Assembly: GCF_000321225.1 (NCBI RefSeq)
Contig: NW_004450939.1
Location: 856,171 to 920,170, forward strand
DNA length: 64,000 bases
Origin: Odobenus rosmarus divergens
Taxonomy: Eukaryota; Chordata; Mammalia; Carnivora; Odobenidae
Direction of reading: 5' to 3'
Position 1 is the first letter of the stretch, and the number at the start of each line of letters is the position of its first letter. Below, piece after piece: positions 10,870-22,799 of the stretch. Under the pieces are notes generated by a model. The model had not been told where the DNA came from, made no database searches, and was given only the letters and a program-made list of their open reading frames with translations. The position numbers and the translations under genes are program-made.

Positions 10870-10968
10870 TTTGTTTTAAGTAATTTTTATACCCCTCATG
10901 GGGCTTGAACTCACAACCCTAAGATCAAGAGTTACATGCTCTACCGACTGAGCCACCCAGGCACCGCT
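10870..10968 (-). mobile_element. Short tRNA-Lys-type SINE, minus (old form)
   Basis: Only the tRNA-like part is present. The minus strand reads GGTGCCTGGGTGGCTCAGTC, GTAGAGCATGTAACTCTTGA and GAGTTCAAGCCCCATGAGGG, which are the A and B box regions. There is no CT-rich tail. Confidence 0.85.
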
Positions 10969-11661
10969 CTGGACTGGCTTTATCCAGGGAGCTCTTAGGC
11001 TGGGAGCTAGCCCACAAACAGTGGTTAGGGGGTGGGGGTGGGAATTGCAACAGGATGATGAGCTCACAGCTTCCTCCCACCACTACTAAAGGATCAGCAG
11101 GTGGCCTGGAAAGTTTGGCAACCTCTAGCTCAGCTGGCTTAGTGTCTCACCCCAAGCTAGAACAAGGTCTAGAATGGGCATCCATTGGCTCTGTGATGCA
11201 GCGACATGTGAGGTTGCTCCTAAATTCATACCTGTATGTCTACTTCACTGGACTGCTCAAGAATTTTAACTCCCTCAAACTCAAGTATAGTTTTCTGCCC
11301 ATAACTTAGGACTGCAAACACTTGGAAGAAGGGATACCTCACTTTTTCTGTGCTTTGGTTGCACTTAAATATGGCACTCATTGCCCAGGATTATAGTTCT
11401 TTACTTATAAATCTGCCTCTCCTCTAAGTAACTACCTAGAAGCAGTCTCAGTGAACTGTGTAACTCTAGTACTCACACTTAATGGGTGTTTGGTACACGT
11501 TCATGGAAAGAAATGGACAGGACTATTGAAAATCAGTCTATCTATGAATTGTTTTTATAGCCTACCTGATTACCGCTAGGCACATAAAATTTTTTATTGG
11601 CAGAGAGGCCAATGAAATCACCCCAGGTTTTCATCCTGCATATTTTTGTCCAACTAGAATA

Positions 11662-12390
11662 CAGGTATCCCTCACTTTTTGAAAGTTCACTTTACACCAC
11701 TTCATTTACACAGAAGACCAACGACATGAGTACCTGTTTTCGCTAACCGAAAGAAATCCGAAGAGGATCTTTGCTTTTATGAAAAGAGGTGAAAAGCAAA
11801 AATAGCATTTAGCGCATCCAGTGTTTGTCTTGCCACGAGGTTACAGAGGCAGCGTGCCCCGGAGCAGCACGAGTGGCCCCGCCAAGCTCCTTCCCCGGGA
11901 CCTGCTCTCCGCTTCTCCACACCCATCTGCCTGAGCTTTGAGTGGTGCCTGCCAGCATCAGTGCTTTATCTCCATTTATTTTGTGCATTCCTTAGCAAGA
12001 TGTGTCCTAAGGTATCAGAAAAGCCAAAGAGAAGGACGCCTGGGTGGCTCAGTCGGTTAAGTGTCTGCCTTCAGCTCAGGTCATGATCCTGGGGTTCTGG
12101 GATCGAGTCCTGCATCGTGCCCCTTGCTCAGCGGAGAGTCAGCTCCTCCCTCTGCCTCTGCCACTCCCCCTGCTTGTGCTCACGCACTCTCTCTGATAAA
12201 TAAATAAGTAAAATCTTAAAAAAAAAAAAAAGAAAGAGAAGAAAAGCCTAAGAGAGGTTATTTTTTGGGTCCTGGAATGCTCAAAACCTTTTCCATCTAA
12301 ATGAACGGTAATCACTTCTTCACTTTACACCGTTTTGGTTTATGAGAGATTTCATAGGAATGCTCTCCGTTCAGATAGTGGAGACACCTG
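11662..12390. mobile_element. Tigger-type (TcMar) DNA transposon relic
   Basis: Flanked by TA at 11660-11661 and 12391-12392. Ends CAGGTATCCCTCACTTTTTG and (reverse) CAGGTGTCTCCACTATCTG form imperfect terminal inverted repeats. CACTTTACACC recurs near both ends, and TTTCGCTAACCGAAAGAAAT is typical of this family. The internal transposase is lost. A SINE (12034-12230) is inserted. Confidence 0.7.
12034..12230 (+). mobile_element. CAN-SINE, plus, inside the Tigger relic
   Basis: Head GGACGCCTGGGTGGCTCAGT, tail AAATAAGTAAAATCTTAAAA. Flanked by AAAGAGAA on both sides. Confidence 0.92.
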
Positions 12391-12592
12391 TATTTGCTCC
12401 AGGAAGTAATGCGAGGCTTTGTTGTGATACATTATTATGAGTTTCCCATGTACACATCACTGCTTCATGATTTGGTTGAGCCAAATCATACTGATATACA
12501 AAGTGACAAAGGAGTACTTCCAGAGGGTGGGATTATGTGTGACCAAAAGTCACATGGTTTAAAAAGTCATTCCTCAGTAAGAATGTAGTCAG

Positions 12593-12760
12593 TGTAGGCT
12601 TGCTCCATTTTTTTTCAAGAAAATGTCTGCCAAATACTGAATAACCATAGTTTGTCAGTTGTTCTATAAGTAAAATATGGTGTTCCATGGAAAAAGCAGC
12701 TAGTTCAGTTATCATAATCCCAGTGCTTTTCCTCAAAAACATGTAAAGTGGGCATAGCAG
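12593..12760 (-). mobile_element. hAT/Charlie-like fragment, second copy
   Basis: TTTTCAAGAAAATGTCTGCC, ACCATAGTTTGTCAGTTGTT and ATATGGTGTTCCATGGAAAA align with 14655-14745 of the larger element downstream. The similarity is clear but diverged, so this is an independent fragment of the same family. Confidence 0.6.
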
Positions 12761-13892
12761 TGGATATTTTGGGTCAGCTAAGGTGACACTGTGATAGGCC
12801 TCTTATATACAATCACCAGAATTCAATCCATCTGCTTTAACAACTAGCCAGTGGTACCTTCTATGTGCCTGAAACTACATACCATCTAGCTTGTTTTCCA
12901 CGGCAATGACTTTCTGTTTTGTTTAGTTTTGTTTTACTGTGTGTGTCAGCTGAGAAAAGCCACCCAGACATGTGCTAAAATGATGGCTACTTTCCGAGGA
13001 ATGCGTGACACTACCTGCAGGGCAATGGGAAAAGCAAAGGGGACGCAGGGTCCCGCACAGAGCACACGCTGGGGCCTTGTGGGATGAACACACGGCTTCC
13101 TTCTGAGCACGGGGGTCAGCAGGTAAGCATTCGCTGCATGTGGTGGGATGAGATTCGCTGGACAGAAGCAAAAAAGGAAATTTGAGAGAAAGATAATCTT
13201 CTTTCTTCCTTCTGTGTTTTGGGGTCCAAGCTTTTAACCCGCCATAACCATCAGCCTTGGCCACTTTAATCACAAAACTTATTGAGAAAAAAAAGATGGA
13301 ATGTATGACCGATTTTACCGCAGTCTCCTGTGAATGAGAAAGACTTCCAAGCATTCTGCCGTATGTGTTTGGCTCCTGTCCCTTCCTGTCATGCGTGCAT
13401 TCCTCCACAGCATCCCCAAACTGTTTGCCTTGAAATCCCTTTTCATTATAAAAAATGATTGAGGACCCACAAAGAAATTTTATTATTTTATCTATCAATA
13501 TGGACCTTATTAGAAATTAACACTGGAAAAGATTTTGAAATATTTATTAATTCATTAAAATAATTTTAACCCTATTATATGTTAACACAGTAATATATTT
13601 TAATGAAAAGTAAGTACATATTCAAAAAAAATAGTGGGAAGGGTGGCACTTCTTTACATTTTGGCAAATCTCTTAATGTCTGGCGTACTAGAAGACAGCT
13701 GGACTCTCAGATCTGCTGCTTTCAACCCATTCCGATATGTTGTCACAGTTAAAGCATATGAAGAAAATTCAGCTTCAAACAGAAACGTAGTTGAAAAGAG
13801 GTGTATTTTAATAGCCTTTTTAGATAATGGTGGCTGCTCTTAAATTCTACACCCAAATTCTACAAGCTGTAGTTTCTTAAATGGCATCAATG

Positions 13893-14095
13893 GGGGTGCC
13901 TGGGTGGTTCAGTTGGTTGGGTGTCCAACTCTTATTTCAGCTCAGGTCATGATCTTGGGTCATGAGATCGAGCCCCATGTCAGGCTCTGTGCTCAGCACG
14001 GACTCTGCTGGAGATTCTCTCTCTCTCTCTGCCCTCCCCCCACCCCCGCTTGTGTTCTCTAAATAAATAAATAAATAAAATCTTTTTCTAAAAAT
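13893..14095 (+). mobile_element. CAN-SINE, plus (older type)
   Basis: GGGGGTGCCTGGGTGGTTCA head, CTCTTATTTCAGCTCAGG body (older CTCTTGATTT type), (AAAT)n tail. Inserted in the Charlie relic. Confidence 0.9.
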
Positions 14096-14107
14096 ATCAC
14101 ATTCATG

Positions 14108-14305
14108 GGGCTGCCTGAGTGAGTGGCTCAGAGGGTTAAGCATCTGCCTTTGGCTCAGGTCATGATCTCAGTGTCCTGGAATCAAGCCCTGCATCGGGCT
14201 CCCTGCTCAGCAGAGAGCCTGCTTCTTCCTCTCCCTCTGCCTCTCCCCCTGCTTGTGCGCTTTCTCTCTCATTCTGTCAAATAAATAAATAAATCTTTTT
14301 TAAAA
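14108..14305 (+). mobile_element. CAN-SINE, plus
   Basis: Follows the previous SINE by about 12 bases. Target sites ATCACATTCATG (14096-14107) and ATCACATTGATG (14306-14317), one mismatch. Confidence 0.9.
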
Positions 14306-15229
14306 ATCACATTGATGAACTGTTTGTACTCTGTTATATTAAAATCCATTGGTCTAGTCTTGTTTTTTGAGTGGATCCTTTATCTATGCATGATTTGTAA
14401 CGGTGTTTGTCTTTTAGAAAATCTAGATCTTCCAAATGTTAACACATTTCATATCTCTTATCTGATAAATCTTCTGGTTAATTTCACCACAAATCTCATC
14501 AGAAAAGTTAAGGTTATAAGTGTTTGGGAAACTATCAAAGTCACAGTGACAGACACGGGTTTTCCAAAATTCTTTCTCTTGAAAGCTCAACTTTTGTCAT
14601 CGGCAATAAATACTGTCAGTTGGTTTCCTTGATAGTTTAAGCTCACTCCATTCGTTTTCAAGAAAATTTCTGTGAAATACCGAATAGCCATAGTTTGTCT
14701 ATCAGTTGTTCTTCAGGCGAATACGGTGTTCTATGAAGAAAGCGGCAGGTACAGGTCACATCTCAAGCAATCACACAAATGCTTTCCTCAAGACATAGAT
14801 CATATTTTGGAATTCTGCAGAAGCGCTCTGTGTGTACTTCCCATTTTGTCATACAGAATATTAAAAAGATGTGCACTCAAGGGCCTATGTTTAATAAAAT
14901 TAATTTGTATAGCTTCATCAGGACATTTTAAAGTGAGCCCATGGTTGTCTTTCCTGCAAAGGCATGGCACTGAACAATTCAATGGCTACTCTTACCCCTG
15001 CTTCTGCATCAAGGTGCAACTGTCAACACAGTAAAAAAAAAAAAAAAAAAAAGGCCCAAAAGGTCGGTATTATTATGAAGATAGTTTCGGCCTGTGGATC
15101 CTGACAAGAATCTCAGGGACATTCAGGAGCTTGTGAAGCACACTTGGAGAACTGTTGCCTTATACTGAGGGGAAGGTAGAACAAGACTCAGAAAGACTGG
15201 GGTTTGAGCCCTTAGATAAGAAGTTCAGC

Positions 15230-15352
15230 GCTTGAGGGGCACTGGGCTGGCTCAGTTAGAAGAGCATGGGACTCTTGACCTCGGCGTCATGAGTTTGAGC
15301 CCCAGGTTGGGTATAGAGATTACTAAAAAAAATAAATAAACTTAAGAAAAAA
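15230..15352 (+). mobile_element. Short tRNA-Lys-type SINE, plus
   Basis: GGGGCACTGGGCTGGCTCAG, GAGCATGGGACTCTTGACCT, GAGTTTGAGCCCCAGGTTGG, then an A-rich tail. Target sites AAGTTCAGC at 15221-15229 and 15353-15361. Confidence 0.88.
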
Positions 15353-15361
15353 AAGTTCAGC

Positions 15362-17552
15362 AATTTAACAGCTACCTGAACATGGGAAAGTTAAACTCTT
15401 TGGGTCTCAACTTTCTTATGCATAACAGATTTTTTTTTTAAATGGGCATGATCAGTGCATTAAAAATTATATATGTAAAGTTAGTGCCTAAAATATAGAC
15501 CAAACTAGAATATGGACCAGAGATGTGTAGGTAAGGGAGTTCATGAACAAAGGAAATTATTGGAGAAAACTAAAGTATACCTTAATTAACATATACATTC
15601 CAAAATATTTATAGAGAGCCACAACCAGTCACCATGCTCGGTGGAGACATAAGATGTGTGGCATGATCCCTGCTCTTGAATAGTTTATAGGGGCATTTAA
15701 ATCAACTTGGCATTACATCAACTGTAAGGACTCAACCCGCTCAGTGTTATAAAGAAAGGTATGCACCAAGTACCAAAGTCAAGCAGTGAAGTACTTGCTC
15801 ATGGTCTATATATGGATACAGGAAGCCAACTGAAATGGGAAGATGGACGCTAGGGCCAGTCCATGTGGAGAAGATGACAGACAGCCTGGTTTTTGGCAGG
15901 GTTACTGGTCACCAACCCACCTGATAAGCTAACAGGGAGAGGGGGCGCCCCATCATTCTGAACCACAGACTATGCTCTTGGTTGGGGAAGAGAGTCATAA
16001 CAATAGTGTCACGAGCACTGGATTTTCAGATCCCCGCCATGGTGGTGAGATTCCTCACACATACATAGTGGGAACCTTTAGAGATAGAAAAATAGTGCTC
16101 AGCTGTTCTGTGACCAGGGTCTCGTGCTTTGACAGGTGCTGCTGTGGGTTCTGGGCCCTCAGGCTGTTGACTTTGCTCTGTGTGGCCAGAAGGGCAAGGT
16201 GCTAATGAAGTAGGTGATACATGATTCATTGCCGTTTGGGTAAGAATAAAAGGGAAAGAAAAACATTGCTTCAAGAGCCATAATTCAAGTGTCATAATTG
16301 AAGCCACTTGTCAGTGTTTCCATGGAGTTGGCTCTCTAGATGAAAGTTCTGAAGGGTTAAGCTTCAGTCTAGAACATGAAAGAACAAAGCCTCACAGACA
16401 CAGCAGATTGGTCATTGCTGTTTTTTGACAAAGCAGACAGGAAGTACAGGCTGCTCTTCCATCTTCATCTGAGAGAGGAGAGAGGAAAAAGATAATGTGC
16501 AATCATGGAAACGAGTATCATCTTACATGTGGGCTGGGGGAGTTTACTGCCAAGCATTAGAGATTTCAGGACTGAGGACCAAGAGCCAAAAATAGCCTGC
16601 ATATTTCACAAATTAGCCCTAAAACTAGTCCTGCATAGTGAAGTGACTTGATTTGCTTTAATAATCCTAGAGGATATTTCTATCATAGATAATCCTTTGT
16701 ACTAATGTAGATATTTCCCTGTATGAAGTTATGAGCAAGGGAGACGATTTACACATTCATATCTTCACATCATAATATCATTATTAAATGTATGGTTGAA
16801 TGGATGGTTGGATGGATGGATGGATGATGGATGGATGGAAAGAAAGATGGATGGTTGGATGGGAAGGTGGGTTAGTGGTGGTTTGGTGTGAAATGTGAAC
16901 TTTAGAGCTAAAGATGAAATAAATTTTAGGAAGAAATTAAAAACTTCTAAGGTAGGATACCTAAGGAGAGCTGTCTGGGGATCATCTACCCAAAGAATAG
17001 AGAGTACAATTCAGAGTCCTAGCTCTGGCCTTGAACTAGAGATTGGAAATATCTTTGAACATCTCAAATACTCAAATGCACTTACTTTTTGTCTAACTGA
17101 TACTACATCAGGAGAGTTAGAGACTCAGCCCCAGAATCTGTCAGGCTTGAGAGTCATTTGGTATCTATAATCTTCCCACATAATAATTCACGATGATGGA
17201 GAACCCCTTACCCTCCATTGATCCTAACTTGATGTCCACAGTCATGGGTAGAATTCAGGAGTTCTGTGAATCTGATGTGAAAAATAATGACATAAACCAA
17301 TTGCATCTCAATTTCATTAACCTTTAATTAAAATGTAACATTTCCCTTCATTGCAAAATAAGCAACAAACCCAAGTAGTAGTATCAGTACCTATGATTGT
17401 CACCAATAAAATTAACAAATATTTTCGTATCAGATCATAGTAAGTGTTGATATCTCAAAATGTTGTGTATACTCATTGCTGCTTTGAATGATGGTAGTTA
17501 TTCTGCCCACAGCTAGGTCTTGTCATTTCCCACATTAATAAACTCATGTATT
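15362..17552. other. Intergenic, mostly unrecognised sequence
   Basis: No gene seen. It includes a GGAT-rich array (listed separately) and a MIR-like stretch at about 15610-15800. The remaining sequence is ordinary intergenic DNA with no coding signal. Confidence 0.45.
16793..16868. repeat. (GGAT/GGTT)n simple repeat
   Basis: Runs of TGGATGGATGGATGGATGAT with variant TGGTTGGATGG units. Confidence 0.92.
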
Positions 17553-17710
17553 GGGCGCCTGGGTGGCTCAGTTGGTTAAGCGACTGCCTTCGGCTCAGGT
17601 CATGATCCTGGAGTCCCGAGATCGAGTCCCACATCGGGCTTCCTGCTCGGCGGGGAGTCTGCTTCTCCCTCTGACCCTCTTCCCTCTCGTGCTTTCTATT
17701 TCTCATTCTC
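17553..17710 (+). mobile_element. CAN-SINE, plus, cut by an assembly gap
   Basis: GGGCGCCTGGGTGGCTCAGT with GTTGGTTAAGCGACTGCCTT and CTCTGACCCTCTTCCCTCTC. The gap starts in its CT-rich part, so tail and right target site are missing. Confidence 0.93.
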
Positions 17711-18215
17711 NNNNNNNNNNNNNNNNNNNNNNNNNNNNNNNNNNNNNNNNNNNNNNNNNNNNNNNNNNNNNNNNNNNNNNNNNNNNNNNNNNNNNNNNNN
17801 NNNNNNNNNNNNNNNNNNNNNNNNNNNNNNNNNNNNNNNNNNNNNNNNNNNNNNNNNNNNNNNNNNNNNNNNNNNNNNNNNNNNNNNNNNNNNNNNNNNN
17901 NNNNNNNNNNNNNNNNNNNNNNNNNNNNNNNNNNNNNNNNNNNNNNNNNNNNNNNNNNNNNNNNNNNNNNNNNNNNNNNNNNNNNNNNNNNNNNNNNNNN
18001 NNNNNNNNNNNNNNNNNNNNNNNNNNNNNNNNNNNNNNNNNNNNNNNNNNNNNNNNNNNNNNNNNNNNNNNNNNNNNNNNNNNNNNNNNNNNNNNNNNNN
18101 NNNNNNNNNNNNNNNNNNNNNNNNNNNNNNNNNNNNNNNNNNNNNNNNNNNNNNNNNNNNNNNNNNNNNNNNNNNNNNNNNNNNNNNNNNNNNNNNNNNN
18201 NNNNNNNNNNNNNNN
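17711..18215. other. Assembly gap (505 N)
   Basis: Unresolved bases. The non-round length suggests an estimated gap size. Left flank is a SINE; right flank is an L1-like 3' end. Apparent open frames across it are artefacts. Confidence 0.99.
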
Positions 18216-18302
18216 GCATACCTTAAACAAATATAACACTGTATGTTAATTATATTGGAGTTAAAATTTTAAAAATATAAAAAATGCAAAAAAAAAAAAA
18301 AC
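18216..18302 (+). mobile_element. L1 3' terminus, plus, right of gap
   Basis: AACACTGTATGTTAATTATATTGGAGTTAAA followed by poly(A) is the usual end of carnivore L1 3' UTRs (from memory). The body of the element may lie in the gap. Confidence 0.6.
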
Positions 18303-18644
18303 TAAGGTGAGAGCTGCCTCTTTCCATTGTACCTCATCTTCCCTGGATGGACATCACACTGAATTCTCACAAAGGGATAGGCAGCTTTTTCATGACATTT
18401 CCAGGAAGCAGCTCAAACCATCAAGTCCAAAGACTGTAAGCAAGCTGTTTTATCCATTAGGCACCATAGAAACAGGGCCTAGGGCCAATGAGCTTGAACA
18501 ATGCTGTCTACAAAAACGCTTAAGACAGACCTAGGGGGAACATTTTTTGCTCTAAACTAAAAATAAAGCTACAGATGTGAAATTAATAAATGCCTAATTA
18601 AATGTACCAAATCTCATATGTGAAATTCATCTGTCATTGCATTT

Positions 18645-18831
18645 TTTTTTAAAGATTTTATTTATTTGAGAGAGAGAATGAGAGATAGAGAGCACGAGAG
18701 GGAAGAGGGTCAGAGGGAGAAGCAGACTCCCCGCCGAGCAGGGAGCCCGATGCGGGACCCGATCCCGGGACTCCAGGATCATGACCTGAGCCGAAGGCAG
18801 TTGCCCAACCAACTGAGCCACCCAGGCGCCC
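18645..18831 (-). mobile_element. CAN-SINE, minus
   Basis: Ends GAGCCACCCAGGCGCCC. Target sites TGTCATTGCATTT at 18632-18644 and 18832-18844, perfect 13 bases. Confidence 0.95.
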
Positions 18832-18844
18832 TGTCATTGCATTT

Positions 18845-20870
18845 AATATGCATAAATGTTTTTGCATTTGAAAAAAATTACAGATCAGATTTTCTCACTT
18901 TGTAAGAAATCGCAAGTAAACATGATTAGGAAGAAAAGCAATAAAAAATTAAAGTTACAGCCAAATATTTTCAAAAGTAGAATTATATAAATACACCCAC
19001 TATTTTATAGGGGAAAAAACTATGCTTAGGAAATGTGGAATGTCGGTACATTCAGTACATTTTAATTTGTTTGGAAGGATGCGTGGTGAGGCTTCAAAGA
19101 AGAGAACGCACCCAGGCCTTCAGAGGTCTCAAAACTGCACTGGCTTGAAATGGTGAACTTGTCCTCTCGGCCCTCAAGAGGAGCACAGCCTCAGAATCTG
19201 GGCCTCTGGAGCACTCCTACCCTTGCCATCCCCCAGACACATACCCGCAAGGCTTCCCAACCATCCCTCCACTCTTCCTCACCCCTCACTGTTGGCCTCA
19301 TTCCCCTGCCCTGGCACTTCACCTTCTCAGAAAGGTAAAAGAGTTCCCTCCATTTGTATTTGTTTTGGTGGAGATGCCTGGGAATCGAACGCAGGGCCTC
19401 ATGAAAATAAGTCCCGGCGCTCATGAACTCCTTCAGGGTTTTGCAAACGGCCATTTCAGGTTCACTGGGACCTCAGCTGGGCTCTCCTCTGTCCAGCTCT
19501 CTGATCCTCTAACAGAGACAGCCTGGCCCTCCACGAGTTGGAATTCTGGGTCGTGTCTCTTGGCTTTTCCTCTTTCCCTCAGAAATGCTCTGTCTGGCTT
19601 CCTGAAAAAGCACCGGACAAGCCCTTTGTCACCCTGAATATTGACAAGTCACTAGGAGGAGAAATTGTCCTAGCTCTTCTTCCTCCATCTGGGTATCATT
19701 GCACATTCAGCTGTGGTAGGTGGTCAGTTTGGAGGGGCCGTCTCTAGAGATGAAATGGAGAAAGACAATCACGGTTGTAGACAGGTCTGCTTGTCTGTGC
19801 CCAGGACATCTGTAAGAAATACACAAGAAGATGCCAGTAAGATTCAACTCTGAAGAAAGGAATCGAAACCTGGGTGCAATAAAAGGGCCTTTTGTGTTTA
19901 ACTGTGGACCTTATAGTCAGCTGGACTAAGTATTTTCTCAGGGCCATAAAAAAGAAGAAAAACATTCAAAAAGGACTGAAAATTTGCTATGTTTATTTGA
20001 AAGCACTAACGAAGTCAAGGGAAATTCAGAACTTTAGTGTACTTTCTTATGCTTCACTGTAAGAAGAGTGTAAACAAAAAATTGTCCCAAACCTGGACTT
20101 GGGAAAAACCTCCTTCTGGGAAGAAGTTAGCACCCTTAATAAAATGCACAGGCCATTTGCTGATGAAGATTAGTAGGACTAAGATTTGTCTGGGGAATCT
20201 AGAGTTTTTCATCCATCCATTGGAATATCAGGTGCCTTTTTACCAAATTTTTTTAACTGATGTATCTGATCTTAAGAGGATGATAAAAATGTTCTCTTTT
20301 TCTATAAAATACCCCTACCAAGACTAAATCTTTGAATTAGCCTCCTAAATGCCTAAAAAAATGCCAAAAACTTTGATATCTGCTCATGACCAAATTGTCT
20401 GAAAATTTGTCTTTAACAGTATTGTTTTTATTCTAAGGTAAGGGGTTGGGCATTATGATCTTTCCTGGGTTTAAGATATTTAAGATTGCTGGCTTCTGCA
20501 GAGTGGAATTGCTTTATAGTCATATATGACCTATATAGATTAATTCCTTTAAAGATTGTAGGCAAAAGAATTCAGCTTTAATTACATCTCCCACATTGTC
20601 TGTTAAGGCACTATACTGCTAAAGTATAATTTTCAAGAAAGTAAAATTATGACTGACACACAAATACAAATGCACACGTTTGAGATTTTATTCAATTAAT
20701 TACTGAAGTATCAATACACTTAATTACTAAGAACCAGTTTCAAGAAGAATTTGAGGGACAGTCATTTATAGAGGCAATCAGGAATGCTGAAATAAATATT
20801 GCTAATTGTTGGGAAACTGATTAACCTTACATAAGAAAATGATGTATACTACTGGGGTTATCTTTTTTTT
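18845..20870. other. Intergenic, unique sequence, no recognised gene
   Basis: Two kilobases without SINEs. Overlapping short frames at 19150-19750 on both strands have no known motif. No gene is supported. Confidence 0.5.
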
Positions 20871-20871
20871 T

Positions 20872-21035
20872 TTAAGATTTTATTTATTTATTTGTCAGAA
20901 TGAGAGAGAGAGAGCACAAGCAAGGGGAGGGGCAGGCAGAGGGAGAAGCAGGCTCCCCGCTGAGCAAGGAGCCCGATGCGGGGCTCGATCCCAGGACCCT
21001 GGGATGCTTAACAGACTGAGCCACCCAGGCACCCC
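20872..21035 (-). mobile_element. CAN-SINE, minus, internally deleted
   Basis: T run, TTAAGATTTTATTTATTTAT, CCGATGCGGGGCTCGATCCC. It then jumps from CCTGGGAT to GCTTAACAGACTGAGCCACC, losing the TCATGACCTGAGCC segment. Confidence 0.92.
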
Positions 21036-22315
21036 TGGAGTTCTCTTTCTACAGGGCAGAAGTCAATTATAACTCTACTGGACAGAAGAGTAATGGTGGG
21101 AAGAGGGGCGAACTGGAAAGAGCTGGAAGCTTGAAGGGTCAGGGGAGCCGTGGGAGAGCCATCTGTCCATCTATGTAGAGAAAGATGAGGCTGTTATGTC
21201 ATGTACCACACAGTCCTAGTATCAGCCCTTATGTTCTCAACTTTATCCATTTCTGGAAATTCTTTCTAAAAAAAAAAAACCCATAAAAAGGACAAATCGA
21301 CTTGCTGCTCCAGAAGGCTCATAACTATCCAGTCCACAGATTTCCTGTCCCTATTTTACACCAGTGTTATTCTCGGTGCTGGGGGTCAAGCAGTGAACTA
21401 AACAGATGAAGTCTTGCCCTCATGGCCCTCACGTTCTCATGGGAGACAAGACAAGTGTCAGACATGTTCTAGAATGCCACATGAGGAAGTGGTACTGCCC
21501 TCAGGAGGCATATAACTGAAAGGAAGGAGGCCTAGAGCAACCAAGGGGTACCATTCATAGGAGGCGGTCAAGGGCAGAATCTCTGGCCAAACAACATGTT
21601 TCTGAAACCAGCAGGACAAAATTTAGTGAGTGATGGACAGGAAGCCGAAGTTTCAAACTTCGAGATTCTATAAAACAACACCTTTTAGGAACATGAACAA
21701 AGGAAAGTAGCCTGGTCCAGTGATCAGTCACATTGACAGTGGTATTTCCTGACTCAAAAATTGGGCTGCAAATCCACTTGCTATGAATCCCAAATGTGAC
21801 TTGTCTCATTATAAAATACCACTTAATATTTCTTTCTGATCCCAAAAGCAGGTTTCCATTTTAGAGAACTGAAGGACAAAATTAGGATTATTAACAGTCC
21901 AGTTTTGGTTAAGTTTCCACAGAAAATGCTAAGAAATATTATCAAATAACTCTAAGAAAAGCCTGAGATAAATAGCTGGGATGTCTAAAATTTTTTTAAA
22001 TCTCCTTGTAATTTCATTTTTCATCAAATGCGTGCTGTGTGCCTACACACACTAAGCACTGGCCTGAGCCCCGGGGTGCAGTCCTGTCTTCGAAGAGTCC
22101 ACGCCAGAAGGGTTGGCTGGCTGGAAACCCTAATTCTATCACATGTCTGCAGAGGAACATGGCCAAAGAGCTTTGGGACTACAACCTCCAGAGAAAGGAG
22201 ATACTGGGGGTGCTTCTCAAGGGAAAGCCCTTGTACCTTTCCTAATTGCCCCATGCAGAAGATAGTTTTCAATCACTGTCTTCCTGGTCCATTGTGCTGC
22301 CTTGGGCACCCTTGA
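21036..22315. other. Intergenic, no recognised gene
   Basis: Includes an old repeat-like stretch at about 21350-21490 (AGTGAACTAAACAGATGAAG). Otherwise nothing recognised. Confidence 0.4.
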
Positions 22316-22327
22316 CTATTTCCTCAT

Positions 22328-22525
22328 TTTTTTTAAAGATTTTATTTATTTATTTATTTGACAGAGAGACACAGTGAGAGAGGGAACACAAGCAGGGGGA
22401 GTGTGAGAGGGAGAAGCAGGCTTCCCGCAGAGCAGGGAGCCCAATGTGGGGCTCGATCCCAGGACCCTGGGATCATGGGATCAAACGAAGGCAGACGTTT
22501 AACAACTGAGCTACCCAGGCGCCCC
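22328..22525 (-). mobile_element. CAN-SINE, minus
   Basis: TTTTTAAAGATTTTATTTAT start, GAGCTACCCAGGCGCCCC end. Target sites TATTTCCTCAT on both sides (left 22317-22327, right 22526-22536). Confidence 0.94.
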
Positions 22526-22799
22526 TATTTCCTCATCAATGTCCCTGGTTCCCCTGACAGTGAGTTCTCTCCCTTCTTTTCCAACCCCTCTAAATTCCGC
22601 CAGATTAGCAACAAGGCCTTACTCTCTGTATGTGCCCCAACAGCAAAATATCCAGCAGATAGTAGGCATCCACAAATATTTGTTGAACTGAATCAAACCA
22701 GGTGACACCTTGACAATGATCTCACTCAGGTTCTTGGTCTGCCACACATCCGGTTCTATTATTGCCCCATTCGTCCCACACTACATTCCTTCATTCATT

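Larger units (their letters stand above)
13455..15158 (-). mobile_element. hAT/Charlie-type DNA transposon relic with transposase remnant
   Basis: The minus frame at 14982-14800 reads INFIKHRPLSAHLFNILYDK then MGSTHRALLQ. This resembles the N(Y/F)IK.RPL.SRLF..LC.EMG..H..LL stretch of hAT (Charlie/ZBED5/FAM200-like) transposases, from memory. The right end GGAGAACTGTTGCC resembles the CAGTGGTTCTCAA hAT terminus in reverse. Frames are broken throughout and two SINEs are inserted. Confidence 0.65.

Noticed and set aside
10870..10968. Functional tRNA-Lys gene
   Set aside because: The A and B boxes are those of a tRNA-derived SINE head with diverged arms; it is not a standalone tRNA gene.
12923..13498. 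191-codon minus frame
   Set aside because: No recognisable motif and low-complexity stretches. No splice or promoter context, and its edge reaches the Charlie relic. Treated as chance.
17473..18249. Frames of 178-248 codons across 17.5-18.2 kb on both strands
   Set aside because: They consist mostly of the N gap plus SINE ends.
22328..22705. 115-codon plus frame
   Set aside because: Starts inside a minus SINE and runs into unmatched DNA.
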